NCBI GenBank assembly: GCA_016713985.1
Contig: JADJOD010000010.1
Span: 1 to 64,000, forward strand
Source: Lewinellaceae bacterium
GTDB lineage: Bacteria; Bacteroidota; Bacteroidia; Chitinophagales; Saprospiraceae
Length of the DNA stretch: 64,000 nt
Reading direction: 5' to 3'
Shown: piece by piece, positions 18,561-27,623 of the stretch
Numbering within the stretch: position 1 is the first letter of the stretch
Layout of the letters: each line of letters begins with the position of its first letter
The notes under the pieces: model-generated
Told to the model about the DNA's origin: nothing
Seen by the model: only the letters and a program-made list of their open reading frames with translations
The model's database searches: none
Position numbers and translations under genes: made by a program

Positions 18561-19229
18561 ATGTATACACCCTCTCTTGCCGAACAAATCCTCGAACGCC
18601 CCGATGCTGTTTTGCAATTGCAAGCCCTTCAAAACGCGCTTGCGGATGAAAAAAAACGCCGCCAGGATTTTCGCAACTGGATCACGGAAGACGTGAAGGC
18701 CGAATTTATCAATGGCCACATCATCATCCATTCCCCCGTAAAAAAACGCCATTGGAAGGTATCTGATTTGCTTTCCAGGGTATTAAGTTGTTATGCTTCC
18801 ATCAAAAAACTCGGTCAGGTCGGTACCGAAAAAGTGATGATTTCGCTCACCCGCAACGACTACGAACCCGATATCGTTTTTTTTTCGAAAGAAAAAGCGG
18901 ATGCTTTCACCGACGATCAGGTGCTTTTCCCGGCCCCTGATTTTGTGGTGGAAATCCTTTCCTCCAAAACGGCATCTACCGATCGCGGTACCAAGAAAGA
19001 CGACTATGCCCTGCATGGTATCCGGGAATACTGGATTATCGACCCGGTAAAACAACGCATCGAGCAGTATATCCTGCCCAACGGCGGTACCGAATATTTT
19101 CCGGCAAAAATTCAACAATACGGCGGCACGATCGAAAGTGTGGCCATTCCCGGGTTCGATATCCCGGTCAGGGCAGTTTTTGAAGAAGCCGCGAACCTGG
19201 AAGCCCTGCAGGAACTGATGAAAAAGTAA
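18561..19229 (+). CDS. Uma2 family endonuclease (DUF820)
   Basis: The 222-residue protein has the PD-(D/E)xK core of Uma2 proteins. RNDYEPDIVFFSKEKAD supplies the catalytic Asp and APDFVVEILSSKT supplies the Glu; REYWIIDP follows in the usual place. Family members are numerous in Cyanobacteria and Bacteroidota and their function is unproven. It lies between two minus-strand mannan genes on the opposite strand and ends 7 bp from the GH26 stop, so it looks like an insertion into the locus rather than a working part of it. Confidence 0.88.
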   Translation: MYTPSLAEQILERPDAVLQLQALQNALADEKKRRQDFRNWITEDVKAEFINGHIIIHSPVKKRHWKVSDLLSRVLSCYASIKKLGQVGTEKVMISLTRNDYEPDIVFFSKEKADAFTDDQVLFPAPDFVVEILSSKTASTDRGTKKDDYALHGIREYWIIDPVKQRIEQYILPNGGTEYFPAKIQQYGGTIESVAIPGFDIPVRAVFEEAANLEALQELMKK

Positions 19230-19236
19230 GGGTCGT

Positions 19237-20436
19237 TCACTTCGTATCCGATACCGAGGCATCTGCGGTTTTTACCCTCCCTTTTCGCGGGTTTTTATAC
19301 AGATTCGGCAATTTATCCTGGAAAACGATCCGCTCGTTCCGGCTGAATTCCACAAAATCCTTCGCGCTGATCTGGCCGGGGAAAGGCACATAATAATGGT
19401 TGGGTTTTGTTTTGTAAGCGTTGCGCCAAAGCAAAACGTAGGCAATACCTGTTTGTGAAGTGGCTTCTTCCAATTGTGCCAACAGCATCTGAGTCCACCA
19501 TTTTTCATGGGGAATTGATTCGAAGCCGGTTTCGGTAAATGCCGCTATTTTGTGGTGCTCGTTGGCTAATTGCCCTACGATGGCGAGTTTTTCAGGCAGG
19601 TCCGTTTGTATTTTTTCCAGACTTTCAGCGCGGTAATAATAATCCAGCCCGAAAATATCCACATAATCGTCGCCGGGAAAACGCTCCATGTAATGTTCCT
19701 TGTCCTTAAATACATCGGGAGAATAAGCGTACAACACGTTGTGTACACCTTTTTCACGGCGCAGATAATCCACGGTGAACCGGAAGAGGTTTTTGTACTC
19801 TTCGGGTGTGCAACTTTTTGCGCCCCACCAGAACCAGTGCCCGGTATGTTCGTGCCAGGGGCGGAAAATGACCGGTATTTCGTGTTTGAACAAGCCGCCG
19901 GTTTTAAAATTTTTAAAAAAATCGGCCAGTACGTCTAATTGTTCCGTCAGCCGGTCGTGGTATTTCCCGCCGGGCAGCAGGTCGTGTACGGCGGCGGTGG
20001 TATCCCAGGTGTTGCCGCCGCTGACTAAGTTGTCTAAGTGCCAGCTGAAGGTGTTGATACCGCCCATTTCATAGGCCTGGCGAACCCAACGATTCATGTC
20101 GCGGAATCGCACGGAATCGATATTCGACATTTTACCGGGGCCGAAGCGGCTGCCCAAGTCCCAGCCGAATACCGCCGGATATGCGCCGCAGGTTTCCTGT
20201 ACGTCCGAGCGGCCTTCTTCCCGCCGCCAGTGGACGCCGTATGCCAGGTCGTCCTGGTGGCCGAACAGGATTTTTTGGCTTGCAATGGCCTGCAAATTGG
20301 CAAACAACGCTTTGGTCCGGCGGGTAGCCTCCGGATCGCTCGGGACATTTTTTTGTTGGGAAAACACGATTTCAGGCATTACGGCGAGGGACAGGCAAAA
20401 CAGGCATAAAAGCCACGGCGCTTTTATGAAGATCAT
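19237..20436 (-). CDS. GH26 endo-beta-1,4-mannanase
   Basis: The 399-residue enzyme has a signal sequence (residues 1-26) and a single GH26 (beta/alpha)8 domain. Acid/base Glu196 sits in IFRPWHEHTGHWFWWG and nucleophile Glu302 in AFTETGFE. KILFGHQDD near 55 and NTFSWHLDN near 128 are further GH26 marks. It should cut beta-1,4-mannan to mannobiose and short oligomers in the periplasm or at the surface. No lipobox Cys and no type IX tail is seen, so a periplasmic place is plausible. It is the last gene of the minus-strand SusC-SusD-SGBP-SGBP-GH26 operon. Together with the epimerase and GH130 it defines the locus as mannan-directed. Confidence 0.93.
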   Translation of the reverse strand: MIFIKAPWLLCLFCLSLAVMPEIVFSQQKNVPSDPEATRRTKALFANLQAIASQKILFGHQDDLAYGVHWRREEGRSDVQETCGAYPAVFGWDLGSRFGPGKMSNIDSVRFRDMNRWVRQAYEMGGINTFSWHLDNLVSGGNTWDTTAAVHDLLPGGKYHDRLTEQLDVLADFFKNFKTGGLFKHEIPVIFRPWHEHTGHWFWWGAKSCTPEEYKNLFRFTVDYLRREKGVHNVLYAYSPDVFKDKEHYMERFPGDDYVDIFGLDYYYRAESLEKIQTDLPEKLAIVGQLANEHHKIAAFTETGFESIPHEKWWTQMLLAQLEEATSQTGIAYVLLWRNAYKTKPNHYYVPFPGQISAKDFVEFSRNERIVFQDKLPNLYKNPRKGRVKTADASVSDTK

Positions 20437-20539
20437 AGCAGAGTTGAATTTGAAATAAGGAAAGAGGGTGTATCAAACGGACAGCAGGCGTCGGCAAAGG
20501 AACGAAGGCCTGTTGATGTTTGGATACACCCCCGTGAAG

Positions 20540-22651
20540 TTATTTGTGTTCGAAACGCACGTTGTCGATACAGGCGTTCACGTGGGAAGCCCCGGCGTTA
20601 AAAGCCACGCCAAAGTCTTCCGTAATGGTCGACAAATCGGCGATCGGATTGGCGCCGTCGTAAAAATCGGTCACCTGAACCGTAATGGTAATCCAGCCGT
20701 TGGTTTGATAAGGGCCTGCTGTTTCCCAGGGTTTCCAGCGGTACCAGAAATCGCCGGAAGAACCTTTCAGCCGCCAGGCAAATTCGCCGCCGGAAATGGG
20801 TTCCAGCACGTTGACGTCAAATTTCATGACATAATCGGCGACATTGGTGCCGATTGCCGGGCCTGGGAAGTTGTTTTGGCCGTTGCGCCAGAAAAAGCCC
20901 GTCCAGCCGTTGCAGTCTTTGTTCACCCGGTAATAATTGGTCCCGTCGAGACTCAAAGCGGGGTCGTTTTCCGGGCCGCCGGTATCACCCCACCACAGGC
21001 CGAGGTTGTCAAAATCGAAAAATACCAGCGAGGGGTCCACCACCGGGTCGACACCCAGAATATTGATCGGGGGCGAGGTGATGATTTCTCCGGTGGAAGT
21101 GATGAGTTTCAGGGTGCCGACGCCGGTTTTGGCGTTGGCCGGGATAATCACCTGGATCAGTTCATTCGTTTTGATGCCAAACATCGTGGCCGGAATGTCA
21201 ACCGGGAAAATGACTTCCGTGATCTCGCCGAGGTTGACGCCTACAATATTGATCATTTCTCCGGGTTGCGCGGTGGCCGGCATGTCGGTGATCGTGGCGG
21301 AAGTGGACGGCAGGATGTTGAGCAATTGTGCGGACGTCACTTCGTCGCCGTTGTTGGCTACCAGCGTGATGGCGCCGGAGCCGGTGCCGACGGGCACGTT
21401 CACTTTGATTTCCGTCAACGAAGCGCTGGTGGGCGCCGCTTCCGTGCCGCCGCTGAATTTCACGTTCGCTACGATGTCGAGGTCGTTGCCGGCAATGGTG
21501 ATCTCTTTGGTAAACTGCACGTCAGTCGGCGAAATGGAGGTGATGGAAGGTTTGACGAGGCTGAGCGCCGTGCCGGAAGTCACCGTTTTGCCTGCGGCTG
21601 TGGTAAAAATTACCGGACCTTCGGTGGCGTCTGCCGGAACATTTACCGTGATTTCGGTAGCCGAGCCGCCCTGTAATTGCCCGTCTTTTCCACCGCCGAA
21701 GGTTACTTTGGTGATGAGATCGAGGTCCTGGCCGGTGACGGCGACGGCGCCGCCGGTTTTGGCCGGGTTGGGCGCCATGCCGGCGATGGCGGGTACTTTC
21801 ATTTCCACCTGTTGTGTCGTCACTACTTCCAGCAAAGAGGCGACGATCAGTTTGAGGGAGCCGTCTTTGGCATCCGCCGGCACTGAAACGACGATTTTTC
21901 CCGGCTCGATACTGGTAAAACTGCCGACTTTGGAGCCACCGCTAAACACGATTTCTTTTACGAGGTCGAGGTCAGCGCCTTCGATGGTCAGGTCGCTGCC
22001 CGCTTTCACCGGTGTGGGTGAAATCTGGCTCACCGCCGGCAGCGTTACCTGAAGCATGGAATCGGATTCCACGAGGATCGGGTCGGCGGCGCCGTTGGAC
22101 ACCACGATGATGCCGCTTTGCGCGTCATCCGGCACCTTTACTTCAATTTTGGTCTGCGACTGGCTGACAAACGCCGTGTCGCCGACCGTTTTTTTATTGG
22201 TAAAAATCACTTCTTTGACCAAGTTCAGGTAAGTGCCCTGAATGGTCAGGGTGCTGCCGGGTCGCGCTTTGGCCGGACTGAACGAAGTGATCCGGATCGG
22301 TTCGGAAATCGTCAGCGGGGTTTTGGTCACGATGTCGCCCTGCGGGGTTTTGAGCGTGACCTTGCCGTTCACCGCAGCATCCGGTACCGTAATAAGAATG
22401 AGTTCGGGTGACTTGCTGACGAAGGAATTGACTTCGACATTATCCGACAACACGATGGCGGTCACCTTGTCGAGGTTTTCCCCGATAAACCGCAGTTCGC
22501 CGCCGCGTAATACCGGCGACGGGCCAAAACTGAACAGCTGGATCCGGTCGCTCGTTTCATCGTCTTTTTTACAGGCATCGAACAGGATACCTGCGGCCAG
22601 CAGACCGGCAAACAGAAACCAAAACGGTTTTATTTTAAATATATATGACAT
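20540..22651 (-). CDS. IPT/TIG-repeat surface glycan-binding lipoprotein
   Basis: The 703-residue lipoprotein has a lipobox Cys at residue 27 (ILFDACKKDDE). After it come about six IPT/TIG immunoglobulin-like repeats of ~78 residues each, seen in recurring phrases such as SISPTDVQFTKEITIAGNDL and ITVNVPADATEGP. The C-terminal ~200 residues (from DPSLVFFDFDNLGLWWGD) form a Trp-rich glycan-binding domain of the kind found at the end of SGBP-B proteins. It is likely a long surface stalk holding mannan for the SusCD transporter. The C-terminal domain resembles that of the next gene upstream (both contain RWKPW and end ACIDNVRF / VCIDNVRV), so the two probably arose by domain duplication. Confidence 0.9.
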   Translation of the reverse strand: MSYIFKIKPFWFLFAGLLAAGILFDACKKDDETSDRIQLFSFGPSPVLRGGELRFIGENLDKVTAIVLSDNVEVNSFVSKSPELILITVPDAAVNGKVTLKTPQGDIVTKTPLTISEPIRITSFSPAKARPGSTLTIQGTYLNLVKEVIFTNKKTVGDTAFVSQSQTKIEVKVPDDAQSGIIVVSNGAADPILVESDSMLQVTLPAVSQISPTPVKAGSDLTIEGADLDLVKEIVFSGGSKVGSFTSIEPGKIVVSVPADAKDGSLKLIVASLLEVVTTQQVEMKVPAIAGMAPNPAKTGGAVAVTGQDLDLITKVTFGGGKDGQLQGGSATEITVNVPADATEGPVIFTTAAGKTVTSGTALSLVKPSITSISPTDVQFTKEITIAGNDLDIVANVKFSGGTEAAPTSASLTEIKVNVPVGTGSGAITLVANNGDEVTSAQLLNILPSTSATITDMPATAQPGEMINIVGVNLGEITEVIFPVDIPATMFGIKTNELIQVIIPANAKTGVGTLKLITSTGEIITSPPINILGVDPVVDPSLVFFDFDNLGLWWGDTGGPENDPALSLDGTNYYRVNKDCNGWTGFFWRNGQNNFPGPAIGTNVADYVMKFDVNVLEPISGGEFAWRLKGSSGDFWYRWKPWETAGPYQTNGWITITVQVTDFYDGANPIADLSTITEDFGVAFNAGASHVNACIDNVRFEHK

Positions 22652-22659
22652 GGTTGCAT

Positions 22660-22838
22660 CAGTTTATAATGATGGAAATGGTTTCAGGGGTTTCAGGGTT
22701 TAAGGGGTTTAATGGTTTCAAGGTTTCAGGGGTTTCAGGGTTTCAGGGTTTCAGGTTCTAAAGGTTTCAGGGTCATAGCTTAGGGTAAACACAACCTTGA
22801 AACCCTTAAACCCCTGAAACCCTTAAACCTTAAAACCC
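22660..22838. repeat. Intergenic word repeat GGGTTTCAGG with complementary arm
   Basis: The words GGTTTCAGGG and GGTTTAAGGG are repeated about ten times, and then the complementary words CCCTGAAACC and CCCTTAAACC follow to about 22838. The two arms can pair into a long imperfect hairpin between the two glycan-binding genes. It may weaken transcription read-through inside the operon. Same design as the repeats at 24045 and 58135, but a different word. Confidence 0.8.
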
Positions 22839-22839
22839 C

Positions 22840-24018
22840 TTATTTCGGCACAACCCGCACATTATCAATACATACGTGTACCGGGTTGGGGCCATTGGCC
22901 GGGCCGAAAAGCATCATCACCACATTGGTCAGCGACGACAGATTGTCGAGTGGTTTGGTGCCGGTTTCGTTGTCGTCGCCGTCATCCTGGTGGTATTTGA
23001 ATTCCTTGAGCGGAATGGTGATGGTTTCCCAGCCGTCCGTTTTGTACGGACCGTTTTTCCAGGGTTTCCAGCGCGCGTGCGACGATACGCCGCGACCATG
23101 GTCTTCGACGTAAGGGCCGAAAAAGATTTCCATACGCACGTCGCGCCATTCGATGGGTACGTTGACTTCGAATTTCAGCACCAGATCGTCGATGGCGCCT
23201 GTCGCCACGGGCACATTGCCGCGGCCACGCGGCGCCCAGTATTGCATGGTTAATTCGTTGGCCCACTGCCAGGCGCCGTCGGAGGCGCTTTTCAGGTAGG
23301 CATATCCGCCGGAACAGCCGCCCGGGTCGGCGCTGCCGATGGGCGCCGTCCAGGTTTCGTGGTTTTTACCGTCGTAATCGAGGATGATGTTGCGGCTGTC
23401 GCGAAAATGGAATTTCGACTTGACGGCGCCGAAATTGGTTTTCACCGACATCGGCCCGGAACCCGCCCCGGTCGGGACACGCACCTGGAGTTTTGTTTTT
23501 TCCACCGAAACAATTTCTCCCGGCACCTCGCCGGGGAATTTTACCTGTATCGGTTCAAAAAAGAAGTCGCCCGACAATTCCACGATGTCGCCGTCCGGCA
23601 CGTACTCGCACTTGATGAGATCAAGTTGCGGTGCGGGCACATTCACCGAAAAATCGTGGAGCAATTCGCTGCCATCGGCAAAAACGAAACGCATTTTATT
23701 GGTCACTTCCGTCGGAACGGTGCTGGGTACGTTCACCAGAATGGTTTCGTTCGTGATGTAGGTCGGGTTCAAGGTCGCTTTTTGGTCGTTGAACCACAAT
23801 TCGCGGGTATTGCCGAGGTTTTCGCCGACAATCGCGATCAGGCTGCCCATAAAACTGCCCACCAGCAGGGAATCGGATTTGCCGGGATCGGTGGAACGAA
23901 TGTAGTGAACTGCGGGTGTGCCGCTGCTCGCCGGCTCGTCGTCTTTTTGGCAGGACCAAACTCCAAGCGCCAGGGCTGGCAGGAGCAGAATGGCCATATA
24001 TTTGAAAAAGGATCGCAT
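22840..24018 (-). CDS. Surface glycan-binding lipoprotein with IPT-like domain
   Basis: The 392-residue lipoprotein starts at 24018 (MRSFFKYMAILLLPALALG, lipobox Cys at residue 23). Two IPT-like beta-sandwich domains follow (to ~185), then a C-terminal aromatic domain (~200-392) with QYWAPRGRGNVP, ARWKPWKNGPYKTDGW and VCIDNVRVVPK. The last part matches the C-terminal domain of the following gene. The extension to 24102 encodes repeat-derived sequence and is rejected. It is predicted to sit on the cell surface and bind beta-mannan next to SusD. Confidence 0.88.
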   Translation of the reverse strand: MRSFFKYMAILLLPALALGVWSCQKDDEPASSGTPAVHYIRSTDPGKSDSLLVGSFMGSLIAIVGENLGNTRELWFNDQKATLNPTYITNETILVNVPSTVPTEVTNKMRFVFADGSELLHDFSVNVPAPQLDLIKCEYVPDGDIVELSGDFFFEPIQVKFPGEVPGEIVSVEKTKLQVRVPTGAGSGPMSVKTNFGAVKSKFHFRDSRNIILDYDGKNHETWTAPIGSADPGGCSGGYAYLKSASDGAWQWANELTMQYWAPRGRGNVPVATGAIDDLVLKFEVNVPIEWRDVRMEIFFGPYVEDHGRGVSSHARWKPWKNGPYKTDGWETITIPLKEFKYHQDDGDDNETGTKPLDNLSSLTNVVMMLFGPANGPNPVHVCIDNVRVVPK

Positions 24019-24036
24019 ATTTTCAGATTTGAATGG

Positions 24037-24125
24037 TTGGAAATGAAGGTTGATGGGGGTTGATGAGGGTTGATGAAGGTTGATGATTATCAACCCCATC
24101 AACCTTTATCAACCCGCATCAATCA
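24037..24125. repeat. Intergenic word repeat GGTTGATGA with complementary arm
   Basis: Four to five copies of GGTTGATG(A/G)(G/A)G are followed by the complementary words ATCAACC(C/T). This gives a hairpin of roughly 35 bp per arm, between the SusD gene and the first glycan-binding gene. No frame. Confidence 0.8.
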
Positions 24126-24126
24126 A

Positions 24127-25785
24127 TTATTGAAACTTATACTCTTCTGCCGGCTGGCCGGGGCCAAGCATCGGGTTGGCCACCACTTCGGCTGCCGGAA
24201 TGGGCAGGGCCATATCTGCGGCGGTGATCACGATGGGGCTGGCCGGCGGCTGAAGGATATAACCTGCAATGCTGTTTTCGTCGGCAGCGTTTGGCGAGTT
24301 GTCGCGGTAATACGTGATTTCGCGGTCCTGCGCATTCAGCCAGTCGAGCGCTGCCGCCGGGTCGCGGTAGTAAAAACGTTTCACGTCAAACCAGAACGTG
24401 CTTTCCATGCCAAATTCAATCCGCCGCTCGTGGAAAATGTCGGAGAAGGTAATCTCCTGTTTGGCGGGCAGCCCGGCGCGCTGGCGCACGGCGTTGAAGT
24501 ATTGCAACGCTTGCCCGTCGGAGGTAGAGCCAGCCGCGCCAAGTGTCGCTTCGGCATACGCCAGGTACACATCCGCCAGGCGGAGCACATACTGGTTGAG
24601 CGCCGTTGCCTGGCCGGTGGAGACCTTTCCGCCGGTGTCGTCGGCGCTGCCGACGATGTATTTTTTCACGTTGTTCAACACGGGAGCGGCGCCTTCGAGC
24701 GTGATATTCGGGTCGGCGGGGTCGCGGTTGACTAATTTGTAGGTATAACCGCCGTTGGTCTTATTGATCTCCGGGTAATGGTTGCCGCCGGTCATATAAA
24801 TAGCGGCCTGGCGTTTGTCGCCGGCCTCCACGTCCTGCACAAAGTCGTAGGAAGCGGATTTTCCGCCGCCCCAGCACTCGCTGTTGCCGGTGATCAGGCT
24901 GCTGCGCGCCCAGTTGGCCTGGCGGCTGTTGCCGAATGCATAACCACCCTCCATCCACTGGAGTGCAAAAAGGGATTCGGAGTTGTTGTTGTTTTCGATT
25001 TTGAACAAATCGGCGTAGTTCGGCATCAGCGAAAGTCCGCTGTTGACGATCACGTCCTGGGCGTATTGTTTCGCCTGGTTAAAATTGTCGGCGGAGTTGC
25101 CGTCGCCGAGGTTTTGGGCCAGGGAGAGGTGCAGTTTGGCCAGCATTCCTTTGGCGGCCCATTGTGTTACCCGGCCGGGCGCATCGGAGACGGGCAGGTT
25201 GCCGGCGGCAAATACCAGGTCGCGGCGGGCGAATTCATACACACTCGAACGGGTGTTTTTGGGCAAAAACAGGTTGTTACTGGCGACCAGTTCGGTCGAA
25301 TTTTCCACAATCGGCACCTCGCCCCAGTACTCTGCCAGCATGTAGTACGACAAACCGCGAATAAACCGGGCCTCGCCCAACGCCTGGTCGATCACTTCCT
25401 GCGACACTTTTCCGCCGGCTGCCCGGGGCATGTCGTTGATGATGGAATTGGCGTATGAAATCACACGAAACAGCCCTTTCCAGCCGGAGGACAAGTGTGA
25501 ATTGCCTTCCGTGAAGGAAAAGAAAAAAAACTGCCCCTCCTGGTCGTAAGTGTAGTACATGTTGCCCGACATACAATCGCCCGCAAGCCAGAAAAACTTG
25601 TCGTTAAAATCGAACCAGGGAAACCCGTATAAAGAAGCGGTGGAAGCCCTGATCTCGGTTTCATTGCGGTAAAAATTGTCGATCGTCAGCCGGTCCTGCG
25701 GCTCGATCTCCAAAAAATCTTTGCTGCACGCGCTCAGCAAAAGCACGAGGGTCAATGCAAAGAGTTGTTTGAATTTATTTTTCAT
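24127..25785 (-). CDS. SusD/RagB family outer-membrane lipoprotein
   Basis: The 552-residue protein has a lipobox Cys at residue 20 (LLSACSKDFLEIEPQ) followed by the typical SusD opening DRLTIDNFYRNETE. TPR-like helices include GEARFIRGLSYYMLAEYWGEVP, and the C-terminal end carries IFHERRIEFGMESTFWFDVKRF and PIPAAEVVANPMLG. It forms the lid of the SusC transporter and binds mannooligosaccharides at the surface (substrate inferred from the operon). It lies 53 bp downstream of the SusC stop. Confidence 0.95.
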   Translation of the reverse strand: MKNKFKQLFALTLVLLLSACSKDFLEIEPQDRLTIDNFYRNETEIRASTASLYGFPWFDFNDKFFWLAGDCMSGNMYYTYDQEGQFFFFSFTEGNSHLSSGWKGLFRVISYANSIINDMPRAAGGKVSQEVIDQALGEARFIRGLSYYMLAEYWGEVPIVENSTELVASNNLFLPKNTRSSVYEFARRDLVFAAGNLPVSDAPGRVTQWAAKGMLAKLHLSLAQNLGDGNSADNFNQAKQYAQDVIVNSGLSLMPNYADLFKIENNNNSESLFALQWMEGGYAFGNSRQANWARSSLITGNSECWGGGKSASYDFVQDVEAGDKRQAAIYMTGGNHYPEINKTNGGYTYKLVNRDPADPNITLEGAAPVLNNVKKYIVGSADDTGGKVSTGQATALNQYVLRLADVYLAYAEATLGAAGSTSDGQALQYFNAVRQRAGLPAKQEITFSDIFHERRIEFGMESTFWFDVKRFYYRDPAAALDWLNAQDREITYYRDNSPNAADENSIAGYILQPPASPIVITAADMALPIPAAEVVANPMLGPGQPAEEYKFQ

Positions 25786-25838
25786 GAATGATCTTTTTAT
25801 GATAGTGAAGTGATGAGGCCGTACTGGTAAACCACATC

Positions 25839-27623
25839 CTAAAAATCGAGGTCGAGTCCGAACGTATAGATCCTCGGCGTCGGGTAACGACCCATATCCA
25901 CGTTTTGCAGCAGCGGGTCCTGGTTGAAGGCGCCGATCTCCGGGTCGTAGCCGGTGTATTTGGTAAAAGTTTTTACGTTTTGCGCGTTCAGGTAAAGCCG
26001 CAGTTTCTCCACCCGGAACCGTTTGGTCATGTCGGTCGGGAAAGTGTAACCCAGCCGGATATTTTGCAGGCGCAGATACGAACCGTCTTCGATGAAGCGG
26101 TCGGACATGCGGTTGTTCCGGTTGTTGTCGGTGGTTGTGGGGCGCGGGATGTCGGTGCCCGGGTTGGCGAGGTACACGTTGGCGGGATCGAGATCGGAAC
26201 CGTTTGGATCGTGCAGCCCGTAAATGGCGCGGTTAAACACCGTTTCCGCCTGATTGGCGTACACATTGGTCATGCCTTCGATCTGCACCCGCGAATAGTT
26301 GAGGATTTCGGCGCCGTAGGAGCCGGTGAAATACACGATCAGGTCAAAATTGCCGAGTGAAAAGGCGTTGTTCAGGCCGAACGTGAAATCCGGGTTGGGA
26401 TTGCCGATGATGGTTTGATCCTCCGTATTGATCACGCCGTCGCCGTTCAGGTCTTTGAATTTGACGTCGCCGATCCACACGCCGGTGCGTTTGTCCACTA
26501 AGTTTTTGCCGTCGTTGTTCGGGTCCGGAATTTGTACGGCGTGGTTCAGGATATCGTCCTGGTCGGTAAAGATGCCATCGACCTGGTAGCCATAAAACAA
26601 TCCGAGCGGTTCGCCGGCGCTGGTTTTTGTCGCTGTCTGGAACTCGCTGTACCAGTACAGGTTGCGCCAGTAAACGCGGTTGGCGTCGTCGAGTTCCTTT
26701 ACTTTGTTGCGGTTGCGGGAGAAGGTCAGGTCGGTGCTCCACTTGAACTTTTTGCGGTCGATATTGTGGGTGCGCAGGGCGATATCGAAACCCCTGTTTT
26801 CCATTTTACCCACGTTGGCAAAAGGCGCCCGGATATCTTGCCAGCCCGTGCCGCCGAGATAACTTGGCACGGAGAGTTGCAGCAGCATGTCGTCCGTTTG
26901 TTTGTTGTAAAAGTCGATCGAGAGGTCGATGCGGCCTTTAAACAGACCCATATCGAGTCCTGCGTTGAACTGTTTGGTGGCTTCCCATTTCAGTTTCGGG
27001 TTGGAGATCTTTTCTAAGCGGTAAGCCGTTCCGAACGGTGAATTGATGGCCAGCAGCGACGATCCGTACAGGTAGTTGGCGATCGCCTGGTTGCCCACCT
27101 CGCCGTAGCCGACGCGGAGTTTCATGTTGGTGTTGAGGCCCTCCAGGAACGGTTCGCTGCCGATGCGCCAGGCAAAAGCCGCGGAAGGGAAATAACCCCA
27201 GCGGTTTTCCGGACCGAATTTGGAGGAACCGTCGGCGCGCATCGTGAAGGTAAACAGGTAGCGGTTGAACAAACTGTAGTTAAAACGCCCGAAATAGGAG
27301 GCGATGGCGGCCGCGTCTTTCCAGCCGGTGGTGCGGGAAGTGACGTCGTCGCCCTCGCTCAAAACGGGAATGTCGTTGGAAGCGAAGTTTTTCTTCGTTA
27401 CCTGCGAACCTTCCCAGGTGGATTTTTGCGCTTCCTGACCCAGCAGGGCGGTCAGTTGGTGTTTGTCGTTGGAAAGGATTTCGTAAGTCAGGTAATTTTT
27501 CCAGACCCAGAAAAAACTGCTCTCCTCGCGCTGGCGCAACTGGTTTTCCGTGTTGATCAACACACCCCATTTGTAGGTGGGGTGAAATGCGCGGTTCAAA
27601 CCGTGGTTGTTGTCAAAACCCAC
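25839..27623 (-). CDS. SusC/RagA TonB-dependent transporter, C-terminal part (frame-separated)
   Basis: This open frame carries most of the beta-barrel of a SusC-family transporter: YFPSAAFAWRIGSEPFLEG, RFNYSLFNRYLFTFTMRADGSS and the C-terminal LRLQNIRLGYTFP with YTFGLDLDF at the end. It lacks its own start, as the first residues (VGFDNNHGLNRAFHPTYKWG) belong inside a barrel. The N-terminal part is the overlapping upstream frame ending at 27596. The two should be one ~1020-residue protein. The joint may also lack about 50 residues compared with close SusC proteins (see findings). Role: active import of mannooligosaccharides through the outer membrane. Confidence 0.85.
   Translation of the reverse strand: MGFDNNHGLNRAFHPTYKWGVLINTENQLRQREESSFFWVWKNYLTYEILSNDKHQLTALLGQEAQKSTWEGSQVTKKNFASNDIPVLSEGDDVTSRTTGWKDAAAIASYFGRFNYSLFNRYLFTFTMRADGSSKFGPENRWGYFPSAAFAWRIGSEPFLEGLNTNMKLRVGYGEVGNQAIANYLYGSSLLAINSPFGTAYRLEKISNPKLKWEATKQFNAGLDMGLFKGRIDLSIDFYNKQTDDMLLQLSVPSYLGGTGWQDIRAPFANVGKMENRGFDIALRTHNIDRKKFKWSTDLTFSRNRNKVKELDDANRVYWRNLYWYSEFQTATKTSAGEPLGLFYGYQVDGIFTDQDDILNHAVQIPDPNNDGKNLVDKRTGVWIGDVKFKDLNGDGVINTEDQTIIGNPNPDFTFGLNNAFSLGNFDLIVYFTGSYGAEILNYSRVQIEGMTNVYANQAETVFNRAIYGLHDPNGSDLDPANVYLANPGTDIPRPTTTDNNRNNRMSDRFIEDGSYLRLQNIRLGYTFPTDMTKRFRVEKLRLYLNAQNVKTFTKYTGYDPEIGAFNQDPLLQNVDMGRYPTPRIYTFGLDLDF

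Noticed and set aside
20468..22052. Long plus-strand open frames (20468-21676 and 20937-22052)
   Set aside because: Antisense shadows of the IPT-repeat lipoprotein; their repetitive content mirrors the real gene.
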